Assembly: GCA_900542115.1 (NCBI GenBank)
Contig: UQMC01000083.1
Location: forward strand, 1-9,195
Length of the DNA stretch: 9,195 bases
Reading direction: 5' to 3'
Origin: an uncultured Oscillibacter sp.
Lineage (GTDB): Bacteria > Bacillota > Clostridia > Oscillospirales > Oscillospiraceae
Shown here: positions 1 to 6,502 of the stretch, piece after piece
Numbering within the stretch: position 1 is the stretch's first letter
Layout: each line of letters starts with the position of its first letter
Translations under genes and position numbers: made by a program
The notes under the pieces: model-generated
The model's database searches: none
Told to the model about the DNA's origin: nothing
What the model saw: the letters and a program-made list of their open reading frames with translations, nothing else

Positions 1-1
1 G

Positions 2-229
2 GAGGAGGTCATGGCGGCGTATATTAAGGCGTGCCGGCATGGCATTTCCTGCGTCAACGCCATCGGCGGCTACAGCCATGAGCCGATGAACGTACTGCAT
101 ACGGTGATCTCCAGCTATGAAGAAAGCGACATCGTTCATCTGATTTTACAGGTGGACCCCCACGCTATTATCAACGTGCTGCGGACGGAAAATTTCTACG
201 GCGGTTTTTACCGGGCTCCGCTGGATTAA
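2..229 (+). CDS. YitT-family membrane protein, C-terminal DUF2179 domain (5' truncated)
   Basis: An open frame enters from the left edge and ends at TAA 227-229, so only the last 75 residues are seen. The visible part fits the C-terminal cytosolic DUF2179 domain of YitT-family (DUF161) proteins: a stretch reading GISCVNAIGGYS, where the family has a 'RG.T...G.GaY' pattern, then a beta strand around VLHTVIS, then 'VDPHAIINV' near the end, matching the family's 'DP.AF..v' motif. YitT proteins carry several N-terminal membrane helices, which lie outside the window, and their molecular function is not settled. The ATG at 11 is internal to the domain and is not the true start. The stop is 27 bases before ecfA1, on the same strand. 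The family call is fairly sure; no specific role can be given. Confidence 0.8.
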   Translation, partial: EEVMAAYIKACRHGISCVNAIGGYSHEPMNVLHTVISSYEESDIVHLILQVDPHAIINVLRTENFYGGFYRAPLD

Positions 230-237
230 ATTATAAT
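206..237 (+). promoter_or_regulatory. possible promoter for the ecf genes
   Basis: A perfect TATAAT lies at 232-237, just after the YitT stop. Upstream there is only a partial -35 (TTTACC at 207-212, 4 of 6 matches to TTGACA) with a long 19-base spacer. A start site about 7 bases after the -10 would fall on the ribosome binding site of ecfA1 (GAGGT, 243-247), giving a leader of only about a dozen bases. That leaves no room for a riboswitch, and none is seen. The -10 may be chance in an AT-rich gap, so this is tentative. Confidence 0.3.
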
Positions 238-256
238 CAAATGAGGTATCCGCTTC

Positions 257-1105
257 ATGGATATGATCGAAACAAAAAATTTGGCGTTCGCCTATCCGGC
301 GGACGAGGGGGAAATGCAGACCCTTGCGCTGCGCGATGTCAGCGTTTCCATTGAAAAGGGCAGCTTTGTGGTGGTGCTGGGACACAACGGCTCCGGCAAA
401 TCCACATTTGCAAAATGCCTCAACGCGGTGCTGCTGCCCTGCGGCGGCAAGGTGTACGTAGAGGGCATGGACACGCAGGACGAAGCCCTGCTTTTGGAGA
501 TTCGCCGCCGGGTGGGAATGGTGTTCCAGAACCCGGATAACCAGATCGTTGCCAACGTTGTGGAGGAGGATGTGGCCTTTGCCCCCGAGAACTTAGGCGT
601 CCCGACGGAGGAGATTCGCCGCCGGGTCGATGCGGCGTTGGCAGCGGTGGATATGACCGCGTTTACCACCCATGCGCCGCACCTGCTCTCCGGCGGTCAA
701 AAGCAGCGGGTAGCTATTGCCGGCGTCATTGCAATGGAGCCTGCCTGCATCGTGCTGGATGAGGCCACGGCTATGCTGGACCCCGTTGGCCGGCAGGAGG
801 TTCTCTCCGCCGTGCATAAGCTGAACCGCGAAAAGGGAATTACCGTGGTGCTTATTACTCACCACATCAACGAGGCGGAGGACGCCGACCGCGTGATCGT
901 AATGGATGACGGTCAGGTGGTTTTGGACGGCGGGCCGCGGGAGGTTTTCACGAAGGTGGAGGCTCTGCGCTCCATGGGGCTGACGGTTCCCGACACCATT
1001 GACCTGCTGGACCGGCTGCGGCGGGATGGCGTTGCCGTTCCGCCGGATGCTCTGACCGTGGAGGAATGCGCGGATGCCATTGCGGCGGCGCTTGGGAAGA
1101 AGTAA
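257..1105 (+). CDS. ecfA1: ECF transporter ATPase EcfA1
   Basis: This is one of the two ABC ATPases that drive group II ECF transporters, which import vitamins and trace metals using interchangeable substrate-binding EcfS subunits. It is cytosolic and attached to EcfT. All ABC ATPase motifs are present in the 282 residues: Walker A GHNGSGKST (42-50), Q-loop Q91 in VFQNPDNQ, signature LSGGQ (144-148), Walker B CIVLDEA with catalytic E169, and the switch histidine at 202. 'VFQNPDNQIV' and 'DEATAMLDP' are typical of EcfA1 as opposed to EcfA2. The length matches the family (about 280). The ATG at 257 follows GAGGT at 243-247; an ATG two codons later (263) is also possible. The gene leads an ecfA1-ecfA2-ecfT operon and its TAA shares a base with the ATG at 1105. 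No EcfS is seen, so the substrate is unknown. Confidence 0.95.
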   Translation: MDMIETKNLAFAYPADEGEMQTLALRDVSVSIEKGSFVVVLGHNGSGKSTFAKCLNAVLLPCGGKVYVEGMDTQDEALLLEIRRRVGMVFQNPDNQIVANVVEEDVAFAPENLGVPTEEIRRRVDAALAAVDMTAFTTHAPHLLSGGQKQRVAIAGVIAMEPACIVLDEATAMLDPVGRQEVLSAVHKLNREKGITVVLITHHINEAEDADRVIVMDDGQVVLDGGPREVFTKVEALRSMGLTVPDTIDLLDRLRRDGVAVPPDALTVEECADAIAAALGKK

Positions 1106-1986
1106 TGGAGGACAGGGCATTGGAACCGATCATTCAGGTAAAAAATCTGACACATACCTACGGCGCCGGAACACCCTTTCAGCGAAATGCCGTAGACCAC
1201 ATGAGCTTTGAGGTGCAGGAGGGCGAATTTTTAGGAATCATCGGACATACCGGCTCCGGAAAATCCACTCTGATTCAGCATTTGAACGGTCTGCTTCAGC
1301 CTACAGAGGGGCAGATATTGCTCCATGGGAAAGATATCTGGGCAGAGCCGAAAAAGATTCGGGACGTTCGCTTCCGCGTGGGACTGGTTTTCCAGTACCC
1401 GGAATATCAGCTCTTTGAGGAGACAGTTTACAAGGATATCGCCTTCGGCCCTGCCAATCAGGGAAAAACCGGCGAGGAGCTGGACCATGCCGTGCGGGAG
1501 GCTGCTAAACTGGTGGGAATCCGAGATGAACAGCTTGAAAAATCCCCCTTTGAGCTTTCCGGCGGTCAGAAGCGCCGGGTCGCGCTGGCGGGCGTTTTGG
1601 CGATGGAGCCGGAGGTTCTGGTGCTGGACGAGCCCACTGCGGGTCTCGACCCGGCGGGCCGTGAAAATCTGATGGCAAATATCCGGGACTATCACCGCAA
1701 TAAGGGTAAGACGATCATTCTGGTGAGCCACAGTATGGATGAGATTGCACAGAATGTTGATAGGATTTTAGTTCTGAAAAACGCTCATGTATTGATGCAG
1801 GGCACACCGGCAGAGGTATTTGCCAGAGGGCAGGAGCTGCTCTCCGCTGGTTTGGATGTGCCGCAGATCACGCGCATTGCCATGGCGCTGAAGGAACGCG
1901 GCCTGCCTGTTGACCCGGCCGTTTACACTGCCGATGCATTGGAACGGCAGCTTCTGGCTTTAAGAGGGGAGGGGGCGGAATGCTGA
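1105..1986 (+). CDS. ecfA2: ECF transporter ATPase EcfA2
   Basis: This is the second ABC ATPase of the ECF module and pairs with EcfA1 as a heterodimer under EcfT. Counting from the ATG at 1105 (293 aa): Walker A GHTGSGKST (47-55), Q-loop Q97 in VFQYPEYQ, signature LSGGQ (151-155), Walker B VLVLDEP with catalytic E176, and switch histidine H209. 'GTPFQ..AVD' before Walker A and 'STLIQHLNGLLQPTEG' after it are hallmarks of EcfA2. The start is open to question. The ATG at 1105 overlaps the ecfA1 stop by one base (TAATG) but has only a weak upstream purine run. An in-frame TTG at 1120 has GGAGGA at 1107-1112 with near-ideal spacing and would give a 288-aa protein beginning MEPIIQVKNL. The longer frame back to 1066 lies inside ecfA1 and is rejected. 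The 3' end overlaps ecfT by 7 bases. Confidence 0.95.
   Translation: MEDRALEPIIQVKNLTHTYGAGTPFQRNAVDHMSFEVQEGEFLGIIGHTGSGKSTLIQHLNGLLQPTEGQILLHGKDIWAEPKKIRDVRFRVGLVFQYPEYQLFEETVYKDIAFGPANQGKTGEELDHAVREAAKLVGIRDEQLEKSPFELSGGQKRRVALAGVLAMEPEVLVLDEPTAGLDPAGRENLMANIRDYHRNKGKTIILVSHSMDEIAQNVDRILVLKNAHVLMQGTPAEVFARGQELLSAGLDVPQITRIAMALKERGLPVDPAVYTADALERQLLALRGEGAEC
1107..1112 (+). promoter_or_regulatory. ribosome binding site that may set a TTG start for ecfA2
   Basis: GGAGGA begins two bases into the ATG at 1105 and lies 7-8 bases before TTG 1120, which is in frame with ecfA2. This is a stronger site than anything upstream of the ATG. It argues that translation starts, or also starts, at 1120. 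Confidence 0.5.
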
Positions 1987-2786
1987 AGGACATTACACTG
2001 GGGCAATATTTCCCGGGCAATACCGTGGCACACCGGCTGGACCCCCGCACTAAAATTTTACTGGTCACGCTGTACATCATTGCGCTGTTCAGCGCCAAGG
2101 GCCTGCTTGGATACATGGTTATGGCGGCCACGCTGGCCGTGTGCGTGAAAATATCCAAGGTCGGCTTCAAGTCGCTGGTGCGCGGGCTGAAGCCGCTGGT
2201 GGTCATTATCGCCTTTACCGGTATCCTGAATATTTTCTTCACACCGGCTGAAACGTATCTTCTGGAATGGGGCATCCTTCGCATTTCGGAAAAGGGCATC
2301 CAGAATGCGCTTTTCATGGTTGTCCGCATTATGCTTCTGGTCATGGGTACGTTTTTGATGACCTACACCACCAGCCCCATTCGGCTGACGGACGGATTGG
2401 AGTCGCTGCTGGGGCCGTTGAAAAGGCTCCGGGTGCCGGTTCACGAGCTGGCCATGATGATGGCCATTGCTCTGCGCTTTATCCCGACCTTGATTGAGGA
2501 AACGGATAAGATCATGTCGGCACAGAAGGCACGAGGCGCGGATTTTGAAAGCGGAAATATCTTTCAAAAGGCCAAGGCCCTTGTTCCAATTTTAGTGCCG
2601 CTGTTTATCAGCGCATTCCGCAGGGCCGATGAGTTGGCAACGGCCATGGAATGCCGTTGCTATCATGGCGGCGATGGCCGCACCAAGCTGCACGTTCTGA
2701 AATACCAGCGGCGGGACTACGTTGCGCTGGCGGGCGGCGCGGTCATTCTGGCGCTGGTGGTAGTCCTGCGGAGGCTGGGCGCCTAA
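1980..2786 (+). CDS. ecfT: ECF transporter transmembrane coupling protein EcfT
   Basis: EcfT is the membrane scaffold that joins the EcfA1/EcfA2 ATPases to an EcfS substrate-binding subunit. The protein is 268 aa, the usual length. It opens with the family segment 'PGNTVAHRLDPRTKI' (12-26), followed by hydrophobic stretches near 26-57, 72-88 and 108-128 and a last one at about 246-263. The cytosolic coupling helices carry the two Ala-Arg-Gly-type motifs that sit in the ATPase grooves: QKARGADF (182-189), which is canonical, and AMECRCY (222-228), where the usual Gly after Arg is Cys. That variant is, as I recall, common in Clostridia. The ATG at 1980 overlaps the ecfA2 stop by 7 bases and follows a G-rich Shine-Dalgarno stretch at about 1965-1978, so it is probably translationally coupled. 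In classical Bacillota order truA follows directly; here an unknown gene intervenes. Confidence 0.94.
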   Translation: MLKDITLGQYFPGNTVAHRLDPRTKILLVTLYIIALFSAKGLLGYMVMAATLAVCVKISKVGFKSLVRGLKPLVVIIAFTGILNIFFTPAETYLLEWGILRISEKGIQNALFMVVRIMLLVMGTFLMTYTTSPIRLTDGLESLLGPLKRLRVPVHELAMMMAIALRFIPTLIEETDKIMSAQKARGADFESGNIFQKAKALVPILVPLFISAFRRADELATAMECRCYHGGDGRTKLHVLKYQRRDYVALAGGAVILALVVVLRRLGA

Positions 2787-2853
2787 AAACAGAAAAACTA
2801 TGTAAACACAAATTCTGTAAAGGGAAAATGCTTTGCGTGAAAGGAGCGGTCTT

Positions 2854-3756
2854 ATGAAGAAAAACTGGCTTCAGATCCTGTCTCTTGCGCTGAATGTGGC
2901 GCTTTTGATCACCCTGCTTGTGACCCGGGCGGAGCTGGTGAATACGCGGACGGTCCTGAAAAGCAATTTGGACGGTATCGCGTGGCGGCTTTCCGATATG
3001 GATGATCGGATCACGAACCTGTCCGCAAAGCAGCGGGAGCAGACGGAGGATCTGTCGGATTTTTCCTTTGAACCCACCGGTCTTGACCCGGAAAGCCATA
3101 CGCTGCAAGCCGACATGAGCATCACCCTCCGCCGCTGGACGGCGGACACGGAGGTGGCGCTGCTGATCACCCAGAACGGCCAAACCGCGGAACTGCCCAT
3201 GACCGGGACGGACGGCGTGTTCGCCACCCCGGTGGGGCTGCCGGTGGAGGATACCGGCGAAGTGTCCTTCGCGGCGAACATCACCGCCGGCGGTCAGACC
3301 AGCTGGGAGGAGGTCACCAGTTACAGTGACCTTGCTGTGCTGCTGCCCCTGTCGAATGACAGCAGCGGTTATGGCGATCCCACCTATCGGGGAGGGAGCT
3401 TCCAGCTTCAATACGATCTGGGCATCAGAAAGCAGTACGGTACGGAAGTGATCGACCCTGTTTTTCAGGTGCTGAAAAACGGAGAGACCGTCCAGACCCT
3501 TCCGGCAAAGATTTCGGAGTCCACCTTCAGCGGTGATCCCGATGTGGTCTACTATACCCTGGCTTCGGAGAATGGCGGCATCGCGGTCTCCTGCCAGCCG
3601 GAGGACACTGTGGAGCTGCACCTGCTCTGCCGGGACAGCTTCGGCCTTTCCTATGATTTTACCGTCTGCTCCTATGAGATCGATCAGGATGGGACGATGG
3701 CGGAAGAGGTCTGGCCGGTCACAGATCACAACGTGCGCGTTTCCTGGGAAAAATAA
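2854..3756 (+). CDS. hypothetical membrane-anchored extracytoplasmic protein
   Basis: I do not recognise this 300-aa protein. The N-terminus is a short basic start (MKKNW) followed by one hydrophobic segment at about 6-24 with no clear lipobox, so it looks like an uncleaved signal anchor. Residues 26-70 are charged and probably helical (RAELVNTRTVLKSNLDGI... SAKQREQTEDL), possibly a short coiled-coil stalk. The rest (72-300) alternates short hydrophobic and polar stretches rich in Thr, Gly, Asp and Glu, suggesting beta-sandwich-like domains outside the membrane. Three cysteines (247, 259, 272) lie near the C-terminus. No catalytic motif is visible. The ATG at 2854 has AAAGGAG at 2840-2846 with good spacing; an upstream TTG at 2833 has no such support. 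A 67-base A-rich gap separates it from ecfT, and truA starts 28 bases after its stop. A structural or sensing role at the envelope is only a guess. Confidence 0.8.
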   Translation: MKKNWLQILSLALNVALLITLLVTRAELVNTRTVLKSNLDGIAWRLSDMDDRITNLSAKQREQTEDLSDFSFEPTGLDPESHTLQADMSITLRRWTADTEVALLITQNGQTAELPMTGTDGVFATPVGLPVEDTGEVSFAANITAGGQTSWEEVTSYSDLAVLLPLSNDSSGYGDPTYRGGSFQLQYDLGIRKQYGTEVIDPVFQVLKNGETVQTLPAKISESTFSGDPDVVYYTLASENGGIAVSCQPEDTVELHLLCRDSFGLSYDFTVCSYEIDQDGTMAEEVWPVTDHNVRVSWEK

Positions 3757-3784
3757 CACGGCTGATGCCGCTAAAGGAGCCAAT

Positions 3785-4540
3785 ATGCGTAATATCGCAC
3801 TGAAACTGATGTTTAATGGAACGGCCTACCACGGCTGGCAGGTGCAGAAAAACGCGATTACCGTCTGTGAAACGCTGCAAAAGGCGTTGGAGAAGATCAC
3901 CGGCGCACCGGTGCACCTCACTGGCTGCGGCCGCACGGACGCCGGCGTTCACGCGGAGCGGTACATCGCCAATTTCCGCACGGAGAGCCGCATCCCTCTG
4001 GAGCGGCTGCCCTTTGCCATCAACACCCACACGCCGGAGGACATCGCCGTCAGCCAGGCGCTGGAGGTGGCGGAGGATTTCAACGCCATCGGTTCCTGTT
4101 TGAAAAAGGAATATACCTACCGCATTTATAATTCCCGAATCAAGAACCCATTTTATGTCAACCGTGCGTATTTTTATCCGAAGCGGCTGGACGAGGGATT
4201 TTTGAACCGTGCGGCCCATCAGTTTGTGGGGACGCATGATTTTGCCGCCGTTCGGTCTGTGGGAACGGAGACGAAGACCACCGTCCGCACGATTTACTGG
4301 TGTGATGTGAAGCGCAGCGGCGAGCTGCTGGAGCTGAAGGTCTGCGCGGACGGATTTTTGTATAACATGGTACGGGCCATCACCGGGACGGTGCTTTACG
4401 CCGCAGAGGGGAAATTTCTGCCGGAGGACATCCCGGCTATTCTGGAAAGCCGGGACAGGACGCTGGCGGGGCCGACTGTCCCGCCCGGCGGACTGTATTT
4501 AACGAGACTATGGTACGAGGATGAGCGACTCAATGGCTGA
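3785..4540 (+). CDS. truA: tRNA pseudouridine(38-40) synthase TruA
   Basis: TruA converts uridines 38, 39 and 40 in the tRNA anticodon arm to pseudouridine, in the cytosol. The 251-aa product matches the usual length of about 245-270. It has the N-terminal 'YHGWQVQ' segment (15-21), the catalytic motif GRTDAGVHA (49-57) with nucleophile D52, 'KKEYTYRIYN' (107-116), the conserved 'FVGTHDFAAVRS' (147-158), and 'GFLYNMVRAITGT' (190-202). All are intact, so the enzyme should be active. The ATG at 3785 follows AAGGAG at 3774-3779, five bases away. The position downstream of ecfA1-ecfA2-ecfT is the ancestral Bacillota arrangement, where the cluster is joined to ribosomal protein genes (rplQ before, rplM-rpsI after); neither is present here. 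The 3' end overlaps the next gene by up to 20 bases. Confidence 0.96.
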   Translation: MRNIALKLMFNGTAYHGWQVQKNAITVCETLQKALEKITGAPVHLTGCGRTDAGVHAERYIANFRTESRIPLERLPFAINTHTPEDIAVSQALEVAEDFNAIGSCLKKEYTYRIYNSRIKNPFYVNRAYFYPKRLDEGFLNRAAHQFVGTHDFAAVRSVGTETKTTVRTIYWCDVKRSGELLELKVCADGFLYNMVRAITGTVLYAAEGKFLPEDIPAILESRDRTLAGPTVPPGGLYLTRLWYEDERLNG

Positions 4541-5717
4541 TACAACGAATGATATCTGGAATGACCGTGACGGGGAGCGGGAGGCGCCACCGAAGCGGCA
4601 CATTCTGCGAAATTTTCTGATATTTCTGCTGGTGCTGATTGTGGTGCTGGGCGTTGTGCTGGCAGCCGCATGGCGGGACGGTACAGGCTTTGACGTTCTG
4701 CGCCGGTATTTTGCCTATGGTACAGTGTCGGGAGCAGGAGATAAGACCGGTTTTCAGTTTGACGCTGACAACAGCAACCGCTTTGCGGAAATCGGAAACG
4801 GCGGACTTGTCATTGTCTCCGACACCTCCATCCGCCTGTTAAGCGCGGATGGCAGTGAGCTTTGGAGCGCCAATATCCAGATGAGCGCCCCCGCGCTGAC
4901 CAGCGGCGGCGGGCGTGTTGTAGCCTATGACGTAGGCGGAACGGAGTTGTTCGTCCTTGACGGAAACGGCGTGCTGCTGGATCAGACCACGGAGGACCCA
5001 ATCGTTGCCGCAAATCTCAACGGCAGCGGAATGCTTGCGCTGACAACTGAAGCCAGCGGTACGAAGGGCCATGTGGAGGTGTACAGTGCTGCTCTGCAAA
5101 AGCTGTTTGATTTTAACGCCCATCGCCGCTTTGTTGCGGATGCCTGTGTGACGGAGGACGGAAAATATCTGGCCGCTGTGACCATGGGACAGGCGGACAG
5201 CGTATTTGTCAGCAATGTTGTGATTTATGATCTGACACAGGAGGACCCCATAGCGGAGTACAGCGTTCAGGACGGCCTGGTTGCCGCCATGCGTGGGAAG
5301 GGGAGTCAAATCCTCACGGTTTCAGATACCTGTCTGACCGCCGGAAACGCGGCCGGAGAGATTATTGGGACCTACAGCTATGCCAATGAATTTCTACGGG
5401 AATACGATCTGGGCGGTGAGGATTTTGCGGTTCTGCTGCTGAACCGCTACCAGTCCGGCAGTGTAGGCCGGCTGGTCACGGTAGCATCTGACGGAGAGGA
5501 GATCGCCAGTCTGGATATTTCCGAGGAGGTCCGTGATATTTCCGCTAATGGCCGGTATCTCTCTGTGCTGTACGCGGACCGCCTTGTGGTTTACAACCGT
5601 GACCTTCAAATCTATGCAACGCTGCATGGCCCGGAGCGCACCCGTGATATTCTGACCCGTGATGACGGTTCTGTTTTAATGATTGCAGTGGACTCCGCAG
5701 AGATGTTTTTGCCATAA
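4521..5717 (+). CDS. DUF5711-like single-pass membrane protein with beta-propeller-like ectodomain
   Basis: This 398-aa protein has a charged cytosolic N-terminus (1-30), one strong transmembrane helix (about 31-50) and a large extracytoplasmic part. The ectodomain shows repeated blade-like units in which a short strand is followed by a small residue, Asp and Gly, for example LLSADGSELW, VLDGNGVLLDQ, VTEDGKYLAA and ISANGRYLSVLY. This resembles PQQ- or WD-type beta-propellers and matches my recollection of the clostridial DUF5711 family, whose function is unknown. No enzyme active site is apparent. The first ATG (4521) overlaps truA by 20 bases with GAGG directly against it; the in-frame ATG at 4533 (MADTTND) is an equally plausible start with an 8-base overlap. 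The overlap implies co-transcription with truA. The neighbouring cvpA and clpE hint at an envelope or stress role, but that is context only. Confidence 0.8.
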   Translation: MSDSMADTTNDIWNDRDGEREAPPKRHILRNFLIFLLVLIVVLGVVLAAAWRDGTGFDVLRRYFAYGTVSGAGDKTGFQFDADNSNRFAEIGNGGLVIVSDTSIRLLSADGSELWSANIQMSAPALTSGGGRVVAYDVGGTELFVLDGNGVLLDQTTEDPIVAANLNGSGMLALTTEASGTKGHVEVYSAALQKLFDFNAHRRFVADACVTEDGKYLAAVTMGQADSVFVSNVVIYDLTQEDPIAEYSVQDGLVAAMRGKGSQILTVSDTCLTAGNAAGEIIGTYSYANEFLREYDLGGEDFAVLLLNRYQSGSVGRLVTVASDGEEIASLDISEEVRDISANGRYLSVLYADRLVVYNRDLQIYATLHGPERTRDILTRDDGSVLMIAVDSAEMFLP

Positions 5718-5777
5718 CAGGCAGAAATTTTCAGGAAGTTTACAAATTGTTTTCAAGCGGAAAGGTAGGCAAGACCC

Positions 5778-6443
5778 ATGACTCCTGCTATAATAATTGA
5801 CGTTATCATTGCGGCAATCCTGATTGCCGCAGTGTTGATTGGCGCCCGCAAGGGACTCTTTCTGTCATTGGCGGGAATCATGATTTTTCTGCTGGCTCTG
5901 GTGGGTGCAAATATCGGAGCCAAATCCCTGTCCGTTCCATTGGCAGATCAGCTTACACCCAAAATTCAGGAACGAATTGCAGTGCGCGTTGAGGATACGC
6001 TGCAGGAAAAAAATCAGCAAAGCAACGAGAGCTTGGAGCAAATGCTGCCTGACAGTCTGAAAAGCATTCTGGAGCATACCGGGCTGCTGAATAAGCTGAA
6101 AGATGTTCTTGGGCAGAGTACCAAGGGGACGATTGCTGAGATCAGCAGTGCCATTGCCGCTGCGATAGCCCGTGAGCTTGCGGAGACATTTTTGTACGGT
6201 ATTTTATTTCTGTTGCTGTTTTTGGCACTTTTAGTGCTTTTGTGGCTGGCGGCACGGGGCATCAACCTGCTATTGAAGCTGCCGGTTCTCAGCGGCATGA
6301 ACGCTCTGGGCGGCGGAATCGTGGGGCTGGTGCAGGGAGTGCTGATTGTTGGCCTTTTGATCTGGCTGGCGCCCAGATTGGGAATAGAGCTGCCGACAGA
6401 CGGAAGCTATCTGCTGCGTTTGTTCTCGGCAGTGCTTCGGTAA
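5778..6443 (+). CDS. CvpA-family membrane protein
   Basis: This 221-aa integral membrane protein has the CvpA (colicin V production) layout: N-terminal helix at 4-22 followed by 'ARKGLFLSL' (23-31, typical of the family), a second helix at about 28-48, a long polar, probably helical insert rich in Gln, Glu and Ser (about 55-130), then helices at about 138-158 and 175-198, ending in 'SYLLRLFSAVL', like the conserved C-terminus. CvpA proteins are widespread and linked to envelope integrity and colicin V export in enterobacteria; their molecular activity is unresolved and the clostridial role is unknown. The ATG at 5778 has AAAGG/TAGG at 5761-5769, a slightly long spacing. A 60-base gap follows the DUF5711-like gene without a convincing promoter, so it is probably in the same transcript. 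Confidence 0.85.
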   Translation: MTPAIIIDVIIAAILIAAVLIGARKGLFLSLAGIMIFLLALVGANIGAKSLSVPLADQLTPKIQERIAVRVEDTLQEKNQQSNESLEQMLPDSLKSILEHTGLLNKLKDVLGQSTKGTIAEISSAIAAAIARELAETFLYGILFLLLFLALLVLLWLAARGINLLLKLPVLSGMNALGGGIVGLVQGVLIVGLLIWLAPRLGIELPTDGSYLLRLFSAVLR

Positions 6444-6492
6444 AAAATACGCCGATTACGAAACATTTTCCGCCGGTTTGGTAGGGCGGTAC

Positions 6493-6498
6493 GGAGGT
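6493..6498 (+). promoter_or_regulatory. ribosome binding site of the clpE-like gene
   Basis: GGAGGT lies five bases before ATG 6503. It is a strong consensus site and fixes the start, giving the expected zinc-finger N-terminus (MQPTLCSRC). Confidence 0.8.
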
Positions 6499-6502
6499 AA
6501 TT

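Noticed and set aside
1066..1104. Upstream ATG at 1066 as the ecfA2 start
   Set aside because: It would overlap the end of ecfA1 by 40 bases, and the added residues (MRGCHCGGAW...) are unlike EcfA2 N-termini.
2787..2853. Riboswitch or terminator between ecfT and the unknown gene
   Set aside because: The 67-base A-rich gap shows no stable stem and is too short for known riboswitch classes; no clear -35/-10 pair either.
2743..3783. 346-aa open frame on the - strand opposite the unknown gene
   Set aside because: The + strand frame has a strong ribosome site, a signal-anchor N-terminus and fits the operon spacing; the - frame is His- and Arg-rich, as expected of a shadow.
5739..5767. Possible promoter before cvpA (TTTACA at 5739-5744)
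   Set aside because: No -10-like hexamer occurs 16-18 bases downstream; that position is purine-rich ribosome-site sequence.
6470..6489. CCGCC/GGCGG inverted match before clpE as an operator or terminator
   Set aside because: The stem is only 5 bp with a 10-base loop and no T run, so it is within chance for this GC content.
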